DNA from: Streptomyces sp. Edi4
Lineage (GTDB): Bacteria; Actinomycetota; Actinomycetes; Streptomycetales; Streptomycetaceae
NCBI RefSeq assembly: GCF_040253615.1
Contig: NZ_JBEJGY010000004.1
Span: 5,580,001 to 5,644,000, forward strand
Length of the DNA: 64,000 bases
Reading direction: 5' to 3'
Part shown: in pieces, positions 16,088 through 27,770 of the stretch
How positions within the stretch are numbered: position 1 is the stretch's first letter
Layout: each line of letters opens with the position of its first letter
Translations under genes and position numbers: made by a program
Notes under the pieces: generated by a model
The model's input: only the letters and a program-made list of their open reading frames with translations
Databases searched by the model: none
What the model was told of the DNA's origin: nothing

Positions 16088-16430
16088 GACTGCCCTCCCA
16101 TCGCCGGGCCGGCGTTTCCGGCCCGAGAACGACGTTAGAAGTTGACGCAACGGAAACCGCAAGCCGCGCGCCCCGCCCGTGCCACCGGGCTGTGACGGCA
16201 CCCCGCGCGCGGGCCGGCCGGTCCGTCCCGGCGGGGGCACGAGACCGAGCGCGAGGGGCGTACGGAACCACGCCCCGCCTCGTGTAATGTTCTCCGGGTT
16301 GTCGTGCAGCCGGGACGGTTCCGCGCCAACCATCCGCCGCAGATTCCTGCGGCACCCCCACTCAGCAAGATCCCCGACCGGGGTGAATTCGGCATGCCGA
16401 ATTCCTATTCTGTCGGCCCGGAGACTCGAT
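16088..16430. other. Upstream flank of the rRNA operon, no gene seen
   Basis: This stretch between the TipA-type start and the rRNA promoters holds the leader of the regulator gene. A minus-strand region around 16130-16150 has outer arms CGTT and AACG that could be part of an operator. No coding sequence or clear -35/-10 pair is visible. Confidence 0.4.
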
Positions 16431-16640
16431 TACGAATCACCGGGGTACGAATCACCGGGGGGATCCGCTAGAGTTCAGGACGTCGGAACGGCCCAACAGC
16501 CGGGAAGGCAACCCGATTTCGACCGGGAATCAGGCCCGAAAGGATCTGATAGAGTCGGAGCCGCCGGAAAGGGAAACCCGCGAGGGAGAACCTGAAAGGC
16601 ACCGAGGAAATCGGACACGAAAGAGTCTGATAGAGTCGGA
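16431..16640 (+). promoter_or_regulatory. Tandem rRNA promoter region
   Basis: Three copies of the -10-like hexamer TAGAGT lie at 16469-16474, 16550-16555 and 16631-16636, exactly 81 bp apart. The second and third sit in nearly the same context, TCTGATAGAGTCGGA. None has a strong TTGACA-like -35. Upstream of the first is a perfect 15-bp tandem duplication, TACGAATCACCGGGG, at 16431-16445 and 16446-16460. Multiple tandem promoters are known for Streptomyces rRNA operons; the assignment of each start is inferred. Confidence 0.6.
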
Positions 16641-16915
16641 AACACGAAATACCGAAGGGAAGCGCCCGGAGGAAAGCCCGAGAGGGTGAGTACAAAGGAA
16701 GCGTCCGTTCCTTGAGAACTCAACAGCGTGCCAAAAGTCAACGCCAGATTGACAACCCCGTCTCCACTTCGGTGGGACGAGGTTCCTTTGAAAAGTCCTG
16801 CCGACCCTCGTGGTCGTCAGGCAACAACACAGCGAGGACGCTGTGGACGGGCCGCCTTATTCCGGTGGTTCCGTCCCGCTCTTACGTGATGTGTGCACCC
16901 GATTACGGGTAAACA
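16641..16915 (+). other. rRNA leader with 16S processing stem arm
   Basis: The leader contains TTGAGAACTCAACAGCG followed by CGTGCCAAAAGTCAACG (16727-16743). The latter can pair with CGTTGACTATTCGGCACG at 18501-18518 behind 16S, forming the long stem cut by RNase III. The TTGAGAACT segment resembles the boxA-type antitermination region of actinobacterial rRNA leaders. Confidence 0.6.
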
Positions 16916-21854
<4,939 letters not shown>

Positions 21855-21943
21855 TCAGTTGCTCGCGTCCACTGTGTTTGTTCTGAAGCAATGAACTCCC
21901 GCATGCCCTTTGGGGTGTGTGCTGGTCGAGTTCAACTTCATAG

Positions 21944-22063
21944 TGTTTCGGTGGTCATAGCGTTAGGGAAACGCCCGGTTACATTCCGAACCCGGAAGCT
22001 AAGCCTTTCAGCGCCGATGGTACTGCAGGGGGGACCCTGTGGGAGAGTAGGACGCCGCCGAAC
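21944..22063 (+). rRNA. 5S ribosomal RNA
   Basis: A 120-nt segment from GTTTCGGTGGTCATAGCG to GACGCCGCCGAAC with the conserved CCGAACCCGGAAGCTAAG and GGGAGAGTAGG segments. The ends are complementary, as expected for 5S. Confidence 0.95.
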
Positions 22064-22073
22064 AAATTGTGGG

Positions 22074-22124
22074 AAAAGCCCCGCACCCGATCGTAGGAAT
22101 ACGGTCGACGGTGCGGGGCTTTCT
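22074..22124 (+). terminator. rRNA operon terminator
   Basis: AAAAGCCCCGCACC (22074-22087) pairs with GGTGCGGGGCTTT (22110-22122), followed by CTCG. The loop carries a smaller inverted repeat. It begins 11 bp after 5S. Confidence 0.9.
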
Positions 22125-22182
22125 CGCGTTTGCAAGGTCTAGGTGCTGCGCCAGGTTCCTGAGAGACCTACGTGGCGGGAAT

Positions 22183-23031
22183 TCAGATGCGGGCGGCGGT
22201 TCTGACCAGGCCGGCCACGGCACGGGAGCGGCTGTGCGGCGGCCAGGCGATCACTGTCGTAATCTTCGGCGCGTCCAGCACCGGCACCGCGGCGTGTTCC
22301 TCGTGCAGCTGAGCCTGGCACGACTCCGGAGCGATCAAGCAGGCGCGGCCCAGCGCGATCAGCTGGAGCAACTGCGCGTGGTCGCGGGCCTCGGGGCCGG
22401 GGCCGTCCGGGTATGAGCCGTCCCGGCCGGGCCAGCGTGGCGTGGGCAGATCGGCGAGGTCGGCGACGTCGGCCATGCGTACATGTGCCCGCTCGGCGAG
22501 GGGGTGCCGGGCCGGGACCACCAGGACCTGGCCCTCCGTGCGCAGTTCCTCGGTGTCGAAACCGGACGTCGTGTCGTAGGGGAGGTGCAGCATCGCCACG
22601 TCCGCGCGGCCGTCGCGCAGCATGCGTTCCTGCTCGCCGATGCCGCACAGGAGCAGATCGACGGTGACCGCGTCGGGTTCGGCGGCGTAGGCGTCGAGGA
22701 GCTTTGCCAGCAGGTCGCTGGAGGCGCCCGCCTTGATGGCGAGGACGACGTCGGCCTGGCCCCTCGCGGCGAGTGCGGCGCGGCGCGTGCGGCGCTCCGC
22801 GGCCTCGATCGCGTCGAGTGCGGCCCGGGCCTCGCGCAGGAGCACCGTGCCGGCCTCGGTCAGGGTGACGGCACGGCTGCGGCGTTCCAACAGGGTTGCC
22901 GCCAGGCGCCGTTCGAGTTGGCGGATCGCCCGGGACAGCGGGGGCTGCGCGATCCCGAGCCGCTGGGCGGCCCTGCCGAAGTGCAGTTCCTCCGCGACGG
23001 CGACGTAGTACCGCAACTCCCTGGTCTCCAC
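22183..23031 (-). CDS. LysR family transcriptional regulator
   Basis: This protein of about 282 residues starts at the GTG at 23031 (ETRELRYYVAVAEELHFGRAAQRL in outline, the classic LysR helix-turn-helix), followed by an effector-binding domain. It is divergent from a short-chain dehydrogenase across 110 bp that contain an ATAC-N7-GTAT site, the standard LysR pattern. It therefore very likely controls the dehydrogenase and itself in response to a small molecule, perhaps the dehydrogenase substrate. An upstream in-frame start at 23094 would remove most of the intergenic region and is less likely. Confidence 0.9.
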   Translation of the reverse strand: METRELRYYVAVAEELHFGRAAQRLGIAQPPLSRAIRQLERRLAATLLERRSRAVTLTEAGTVLLREARAALDAIEAAERRTRRAALAARGQADVVLAIKAGASSDLLAKLLDAYAAEPDAVTVDLLLCGIGEQERMLRDGRADVAMLHLPYDTTSGFDTEELRTEGQVLVVPARHPLAERAHVRMADVADLADLPTPRWPGRDGSYPDGPGPEARDHAQLLQLIALGRACLIAPESCQAQLHEEHAAVPVLDAPKITTVIAWPPHSRSRAVAGLVRTAARI

Positions 23032-23069
23032 GCCCTCAGCGTACTGCTCGGGCCCTCCCAGCTGGCCCG

Positions 23070-23108
23070 ATACTCGGCGGGTATTGATCCCCACCCAACG
23101 GGTGTTGG
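23070..23108. promoter_or_regulatory. LysR operator between regulator and dehydrogenase
   Basis: ATAC-N7-GTAT at 23070-23084 matches the T-N11-A consensus of LysR binding sites. A second palindrome, CCAAC-GGGT-GTTGG, lies at 23095-23108, about two helical turns away on the dehydrogenase side. The two could be the recognition and activation half-sites. Confidence 0.6.
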
Positions 23109-23141
23109 CCGTCCGTAGCCGGGCCCGGGCAGGATCGACGT

Positions 23142-23867
23142 ATGACGGAACAGACCATCGCGCTGGTGACCGGCGCGAACAAAGGCATCGGATACGAGAT
23201 CGCGGCGGGCCTCGGCGCTCTCGGCTGGAGCGTCGGGGTCGGCGCCCGGGACCAGGAGCGGCGCGAGGGCGCTGTGGCGAAGCTGCGGGCGGCCGGTGTG
23301 GACGCGTTCGCCGTGCCGCTGGACGTGACCGACGACGCGAGCGTGGCCGAGGCGGCCCGGCTGATCGAGGAGCGCGCCGGACGGCTCGACGTGCTCGTCA
23401 ACAACGCCGGGACCACGGGCAACGCGCCACAGATGCCGACCGCGGTGGACGTGAGCACGGTGCGGGCCGCGGTGGAGACCAACGTGATCGGCGTCATCCG
23501 CGTCACCAACGCGATGCTTCCGCTAGTGCGTCGCTCGTCCTCGCCCCGCATCGTGAACATGTCGAGCAGCGTCGGCTCGCTCACCCTCCAGACCACGCCC
23601 GGCGTCGAGGTGGGCCCGATCTCCGTCGCGTACTCGCCGTCGAAGACGTTCCTCAACGCGGTGACCGTGCAGTACGCCAAGGAGCTCGCGGACACCGACA
23701 TCCTGATCAACGCCGGCTGCCCCGGGTACTGTGCGACCGACCTCAACGGGTTCCGAGGCGTCCGAACGCCGGCTCAAGGCGCGGCCATCGCGATCCGGCT
23801 CGCGTCCCTGCCGGACGGTGGCCCGACGGGCCGCTTCTTCGACGACGAGGGGGAGGTGCCGTGGTGA
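23142..23867 (+). CDS. Short-chain dehydrogenase/reductase
   Basis: This 241-residue SDR has the cofactor motif TGANKGIG at residues 10-17, NNAG near 87-90, the catalytic Ser in NMSSSVGS and the YSPSK dyad. It is a cytosolic NAD(P)-dependent oxidoreductase with unknown substrate. It has AGGA seven bases before the ATG. The divergent LysR gene is its probable regulator. Similar stress- or carbonyl-linked SDRs are common in streptomycetes. Confidence 0.92.
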   Translation: MTEQTIALVTGANKGIGYEIAAGLGALGWSVGVGARDQERREGAVAKLRAAGVDAFAVPLDVTDDASVAEAARLIEERAGRLDVLVNNAGTTGNAPQMPTAVDVSTVRAAVETNVIGVIRVTNAMLPLVRRSSSPRIVNMSSSVGSLTLQTTPGVEVGPISVAYSPSKTFLNAVTVQYAKELADTDILINAGCPGYCATDLNGFRGVRTPAQGAAIAIRLASLPDGGPTGRFFDDEGEVPW

Positions 23868-23997
23868 ACCACTGAGCCGCACGGGCAATCACCGCCCGGC
23901 CGGCACTCCGACAGCACGGTTCCGCTGTATTCCCTGGTCGCGCCGCCCCCTGGCGCCATGGGTTGGGCTGTGTGACGGGAGCGCAGAGGGGGAGCCG

Positions 23998-24612
23998 GTG
24001 GCCCAGTCCGAAGTTCCGGTGGCGTGGATCGGTCTTGGCGGAGTGCTGGTGGGCGCCGTGGCCACCGCGCTGGGGGCCCGGTATACGTCACTCGGGAGCG
24101 TCCGGGCCGCGACCATCACGCAGTTCGACCCCCTCCAGAGCGAACTCCACTGCTTCACCTCGCCGTTCATCGAGGCACGGATCCAACTCATGCCGGTGCT
24201 GGGGGGACAGACCCCGGCCGACCGGTGGATCGGGATCGCGTCCACCTTGCCGCGCGCTGCCCCCAGGTGGTGCTCCATGGCGTCCGACCCGCTGGCGCTG
24301 TTCGAGAAACCGGTGCTCGTCCGGGGCCACGCCCACCAGGTCGACGGCCAGATCCGTTCCCACCAGGCCCGGGGCGCCCGCACGTTGGAGCCCGGCGCGC
24401 ACGCGACCGTACGCGCTCTCCACCAAGAACTCGGCGACGCCGCCGACCAGTTCTCCCGCGCCCTCAAACGCCTGGCGAAGCGCGGGCTCGGCGTCGTGCA
24501 GCCGCACCACCGCGGACTCATCCCCGGCCTGGCGTGCCGACCGCTCCTACGCGAAGGATCCGAACCCGCGCACAGGGCTCCGGAGGACGTCCGGCGTGTC
24601 GTCAGATCTTGA
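23998..24612 (+). CDS. Hypothetical membrane-anchored protein
   Basis: The predicted product has about 204 residues from the GTG at 23998, with GGGGAG upstream. An N-terminal membrane segment (AWIGLGGVLVGAVATALG in outline, about residues 9-27) is followed by a soluble, mostly helical region. Codon third positions are strongly GC, as in real genes of this organism, although other frames are also open. I recognise no family. It overlaps the end of the convergent PIN-domain toxin gene by 11 bp. It is the least certain gene of this area. Confidence 0.5.
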   Translation: MAQSEVPVAWIGLGGVLVGAVATALGARYTSLGSVRAATITQFDPLQSELHCFTSPFIEARIQLMPVLGGQTPADRWIGIASTLPRAAPRWCSMASDPLALFEKPVLVRGHAHQVDGQIRSHQARGARTLEPGAHATVRALHQELGDAADQFSRALKRLAKRGLGVVQPHHRGLIPGLACRPLLREGSEPAHRAPEDVRRVVRS

Positions 24613-25015
24613 TGACGGTAACGCGCCCGCGGCAGAGCGTGGCGAGGTCCTCGGGGTCAGAGGTGAGGACGGTGACGGGTCCGGGGGCGACCAGCGCCGT
24701 GGCGACAAGCATGGCGTCGATGGCGTACTTGTGGCCGTGTAGGCCGGCGTCGGCGAGGAGGGCGGCGGCGTGGCGGGCGATGGGCTCGGTGACCGGTTCG
24801 ATGACGAGGCGGGACAGCGTCCACTCAAGGGCTGGGCGATTGATCCGTGGGTGGATCACTTCCACGAGGGTGGCCGCGGAGGTGATCACCCGTAGGTCAT
24901 CGGCGCGGGCGAGGGCGAGCCAACCAGTGACCGTGCGGTCACGCAGAACGGCCTTGGCCAGCCCTTCGCTGTCGAGGACCAGGGTGCCGCCGGGGGCGGC
25001 GGGGGAGGGGGTCAC
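24602..25015 (-). CDS. VapC-type PIN domain toxin
   Basis: This 137-residue PIN domain protein has acidic metal-binding residues in the right order: Asp in LVLDSEG near residue 15, Glu in ATLVEV near 50, Asp in YAIDAMLVA near 100 and Asp in LTSDPEDLA near 118. PIN toxins cut RNA, often tRNA. The start codon overlaps the stop of the antitoxin gene by 4 bp (ATGA), the usual toxin-antitoxin arrangement. It is located close to tRNA-Arg. Confidence 0.88.
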   Translation of the reverse strand: MTPSPAAPGGTLVLDSEGLAKAVLRDRTVTGWLALARADDLRVITSAATLVEVIHPRINRPALEWTLSRLVIEPVTEPIARHAAALLADAGLHGHKYAIDAMLVATALVAPGPVTVLTSDPEDLATLCRGRVTVIKI

Positions 25016-25275
25016 GCGGCGTTCGCCCCGCCTTGGGTCTGTTGCTCCCGGGCTTGGTGGAGTTGCTCGCGCAGAGCGCGGGTCTCTTCGTCGGTGATGG
25101 GGCCGTGTTCGGCCTCTGCCACCGCGATGAGTTCGTTGAGGTTGTCCCGCTCGATCTGGCGGGCGACGGCTGCGGCGACGTAGGCGGACAGTCCGGATGG
25201 GCCGCCGCGAGCCTTGGCCGCTTCGGCGATGTCGCGCGGCATGGTGATCGAGTACTTGCCGGTAGGCTCACTCAT
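25012..25275 (-). CDS. VapB-type antitoxin
   Basis: This is an 87-residue protein from the ATG at 25275 (SEPTGKYSITMPRDIAEAAKARG in outline). The N-terminal strand and helices fit a ribbon-helix-helix DNA-binding fold, and the C-terminal part is Gln/Glu-rich and would bind the toxin. AGGATAGG precedes the start. The element GATAGGTATC, with perfect GATA/TATC arms, lies directly before the ATG and may be the autoregulatory operator. Confidence 0.82.
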   Translation of the reverse strand: MSEPTGKYSITMPRDIAEAAKARGGPSGLSAYVAAAVARQIERDNLNELIAVAEAEHGPITDEETRALREQLHQAREQQTQGGANAA

Positions 25276-25692
25276 GATACCTATCCTACTTCGCATCCCC
25301 CCTTGCGGGATGGGGCTGGCGGAGACGGCCGTCGTGGTGCTTGTCGACGCGAGCACGAATCCGAAATCGCAGCCGTGCGGCGTTCCCGACCGGAAACGCG
25401 GCAAGGGCCGTGGCTCGCCGGCGACGCGGGGCTCGGCGTTCGTCGTCCCCCGGCGCCCACGGCGCGGGGCCGGACAGCGCCCGGTAAGCCGGCCCGGAAC
25501 CCCGGGCAGCTGGAGATCACCGTGCTCGGCTGCTTGGAGGAGGGGAGCACGTCATCCGCGTCCCACGGGAACTAATCTTGCGGGATCGGACCATGGGGAT
25601 TTTCGTCCGCCCGGCCACAAAAACCCCCGGATCAGAGCTCTGAGGGGTCGAGTGGTCACGGCCAAGTGGGCCGTGCGCGTTTTGGTGCGCAC
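25276..25692. other. Gap between antitoxin gene and tRNA-Arg, no gene seen
   Basis: About 417 bp without a coding region I can support. It contains the antitoxin promoter region at its left end. I looked for a copy of the tRNA 3' end that would mark an integration site and found none. Confidence 0.45.
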
Positions 25693-25731
25693 AAAAAGGC
25701 GCTGAACTGCGTTTCCGCTGTTCAGCGCCTT
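25693..25731 (-). terminator. Terminator of tRNA-Arg
   Basis: On the minus strand AAGGCGCTGAAC pairs with GTTCAGCGCCTT, a perfect 12-bp stem, followed directly by TTT. It lies 10 bp after the tRNA 3' end. Confidence 0.9.
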
Positions 25732-25740
25732 GATCCGGAG

Positions 25741-25812
25741 TGCCCCCGGCAGGATTCGAACCTGCGCACACGGCTCCGGAGGCCGTTGCTCTATCCCCTG
25801 AGCTACGGGGGC
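25741..25812 (-). tRNA. tRNA-Arg (anticodon CCG)
   Basis: The 72-nt cloverleaf on the minus strand has acceptor GCCCCCG paired with CGGGGGC, a D arm GCTC/GAGC, an anticodon stem ACGGC/GCCGT with loop CTCCGGA (anticodon CCG), and a T arm GCAGG/CCTGC with TTCGAAT. The CCA end is not encoded. It reads CGG codons. Confidence 0.97.
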
Positions 25813-25841
25813 GTTCGCCGCTCTCGGCGGCGACGGGTTGA

Positions 25842-25872
25842 ACACTACCAGCTCTGCCGGGGTGCCTGTGAA
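25842..25872 (-). promoter_or_regulatory. Possible tRNA-Arg promoter
   Basis: TTCACA (25867-25872) and TAGTGT (25842-25847) on the minus strand are 19 bp apart. The -10 is good, the spacing is slightly long. Confidence 0.4.
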
Positions 25873-25957
25873 CAGGTATTTCCGGCACGGTCGTGGGCCG
25901 CGTCCCCCGGGCGGGGCGGAAGTGGGGAAAACCCGGACGCGGCGCCCTCCTCGGACC

Positions 25958-25963
25958 TAACCT
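25958..25963 (+). promoter_or_regulatory. -10 element for a leaderless receiver gene
   Basis: TAACCT lies 6 nt before the GTG at 25970. No ribosome binding site is present, so the message probably begins at the start codon. Confidence 0.35.
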
Positions 25964-25969
25964 CGAAGT

Positions 25970-26404
25970 GTGTCAGGCGCGTCGGGCCGGGTTCTTGTTG
26001 TGGACGACAACAAGGTCATCCGGCAGCTGATCAGGGTCAACCTGGAGCTGGAGGGCTTCGAGGTCGTGACCGCGGCCGATGGTGCCGAGTGCCTGGAGGT
26101 CGTGCACCAGGTCCGCCCCGATGTGATCACCCTGGACGTGATGATGCCCCGGCTCGACGGGCTGCGGACGGCGGCGCGGTTGCGTTCCGATCCCCGGACG
26201 AGCCGGCTGCCCGTGGCGATCATCAGCGCCTGCAACCAGTACGAGGTGGAGACCGGGCTCGCGGCCGGGGTCGACGCCTTCCTCGCGAAGCCCTTCGAGC
26301 CCGCCGAGCTGGTGCGGCTCGTACGGCAGTTGGCACACCGGGAGGCTCCGCCGTCCACCGACGGCAGCAGGGCGCCGGGGCGGGCCGGCAGCACCCGAGG
26401 CTGA
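25970..26404 (+). CDS. Single-domain response regulator (lone receiver)
   Basis: This 144-residue protein consists of a receiver domain only. The acidic pocket is VDDN near residues 11-14, the phospho-acceptor is Asp57 in TLDVMMP, the conserved Ser is in AIISAC and the Lys in FLAKPFEP. The last 20 residues are disordered. There is no output domain, so it must act through protein contacts or as a phosphate relay. No kinase is adjacent. It starts at a GTG without a ribosome binding site. Confidence 0.92.
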   Translation: MSGASGRVLVVDDNKVIRQLIRVNLELEGFEVVTAADGAECLEVVHQVRPDVITLDVMMPRLDGLRTAARLRSDPRTSRLPVAIISACNQYEVETGLAAGVDAFLAKPFEPAELVRLVRQLAHREAPPSTDGSRAPGRAGSTRG

Positions 26405-26716
26405 AGGCCGCCGCGCCGTGCCCACGGCCGGGTCGCCCATGTGCGCCCGACGCCCGTTGCCCGTGCGGACGCCTCGCCCCGGCGTGCGTCTCGCCCTGGC
26501 GCGAGTCCCGCCCCCGGCGTGCGTCTCGTCCATTGTGGCCCTCGCCTCACTGCGCCCCACCTCCGTGTGCGCGTTCCTCGCACCGCGTCCTCCGTGTGCG
26601 CGCCGAGCCCGCGCCGCGGCCCCCGTTCCGCGCCCCCGCCCCGGCCGCGCCCCCGGTCTGCCCGCATGGCGAAACCGGTTCGCGAAGGGGCCCCCCTTCT
26701 CGCCTACGCTGGTCCC
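26405..26716. other. Cytosine-rich gap, no gene seen
   Basis: About 312 bp, very C-rich on the plus strand, with imperfect internal repeats such as CCCGGCGTGCGTCTCG (twice) and CTCCGTGTGCGCG (twice). No separate gene is supported. Its right end holds the TACGCT at 26705-26710 that probably drives the next gene. Confidence 0.45.
26705..26710 (+). promoter_or_regulatory. -10 element for the leaderless ArgS-like gene
   Basis: TACGCT is 6 nt before the GTG at 26717. No ribosome binding site is present. Confidence 0.4.
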
Positions 26717-27703
26717 GTGACCCCCGCAGAGCTCTCCCTCACCGTCGTGCGCGTCGTGCGCAGCGCGGTGGACGAGGGTGCCATCGCGGGGGTGGGGGAG
26801 CTGGCGCCCGCCGTGGTCAAGGTGGAGCGGCCCCGGCCCGGGGGCCGGGGGGACTACGCCAGCGGGGTCGCACTCAAGCTCGCCGCCGTCACGGGGCTTG
26901 AGCCGCGCCGGGTCGCCGAGACACTGCGCCCGCGCATCGCCGCGCAGCCCGGTATCGCCCTCGTCGAGATCAGCGGGCCGGGGTTCCTCAACATCACCCT
27001 GGACCGCGCCGCCCAGGACGACGTCGTACGGCAGGTCCGGGCGGCCGGCGCGCGGTACGGGTACGGGGAGGCGCTGACCGGCCGGAGCTTCGCGTTCCCG
27101 GCCGTCCCCGAGGAGCGGGCGCGGATCGTCACCGAGGTGGTCGTGCGGTTGCTCGGCGCCCAGGGGGCCCGCGCGCGGGTCGTGGAGCGCGGCGGGGAGA
27201 GTCTGCCCGTCGTCGCCTGTCCCGTGCCGGACCTTGCCGGGCTCGTCGGGGGCGACGCCGCCCGCTGGGCGATGCTGCGGGCCGCCCGGCACGACCGGCC
27301 GCGTACCGGCACGCGGGAACTGCTCGCCCAGCGCGAGAGCAACACCCTGTTCCGGGTGCGGTACGCGTACTCCCGCTCCCGCGCCCTCACGCGCAACGCC
27401 GGTGAGCTGGGATTCGCCTCGGAGCCAGGACCCGCGCCCGAGGGGGCGGCGCTGCTCGGGCTCCTCGGAGACCACCCGGCGGTGCTCGAAGGCGCCGCCC
27501 GGCACCGGGCTCCCGACCGGCTCGCGCGGCACCTCGAAGCCGTCGCCGACGAACTGCTGCGGTTCCAGCACGCGGTGCTGCCGCTGGGTGACGAGAAACC
27601 CTCGGCCGCCCACCGCTGCCGGCTCGCCCTCGCCGAGGCCGCCGGGACGGTGCTGGCCGGCGGCCTGACCCTGCTCGGCGTCGACGCTCCGGAATTTCTG
27701 TGA
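26717..27703 (+). CDS. ArgS-like protein lacking the catalytic domain
   Basis: This 328-residue protein combines the two ends of arginyl-tRNA synthetase. The N-terminal part (about 25-100) matches the ArgS N-domain with GDYASGVALKLA and IEISGPGFLNI-like sequence. The C-terminal part (about 205-328) matches the DALR anticodon-binding domain with FRVRYAYSRSRAL and the closing LALAEAAGTVLAGGLTLLGV. The Rossmann catalytic core with its HIGH and KMSKS motifs, normally over 250 residues, is absent and replaced by about 100 residues. It cannot charge tRNA but may bind tRNA-Arg. Its position directly before lysA and near tRNA-Arg suggests a conserved accessory or regulatory role. The GTG start is leaderless-type. 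Confidence 0.85.
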   Translation: MTPAELSLTVVRVVRSAVDEGAIAGVGELAPAVVKVERPRPGGRGDYASGVALKLAAVTGLEPRRVAETLRPRIAAQPGIALVEISGPGFLNITLDRAAQDDVVRQVRAAGARYGYGEALTGRSFAFPAVPEERARIVTEVVVRLLGAQGARARVVERGGESLPVVACPVPDLAGLVGGDAARWAMLRAARHDRPRTGTRELLAQRESNTLFRVRYAYSRSRALTRNAGELGFASEPGPAPEGAALLGLLGDHPAVLEGAARHRAPDRLARHLEAVADELLRFQHAVLPLGDEKPSAAHRCRLALAEAAGTVLAGGLTLLGVDAPEFL

Positions 27704-27770
27704 CCGGGCAAGAGGACACCGTCGGCCACCGTCATGACCCAAGCCGTGCAAGAGAAGAGACGTACAGAAC

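Noticed and set aside
16179..16595. 138-codon plus-strand frame before the rRNA promoters
   Set aside because: It crosses the tandem repeat and promoter elements and has no family or ribosome site.
23889..24521. Minus-strand frames opposite the hypothetical membrane protein
   Set aside because: They lack a membrane or domain pattern. The plus-strand frame from 23998 has a ribosome site and a clear membrane segment.
25276..25812. tRNA-Arg as a phage or ICE attachment site
   Set aside because: No second copy of the tRNA 3' end and no integrase gene were found on the downstream side.
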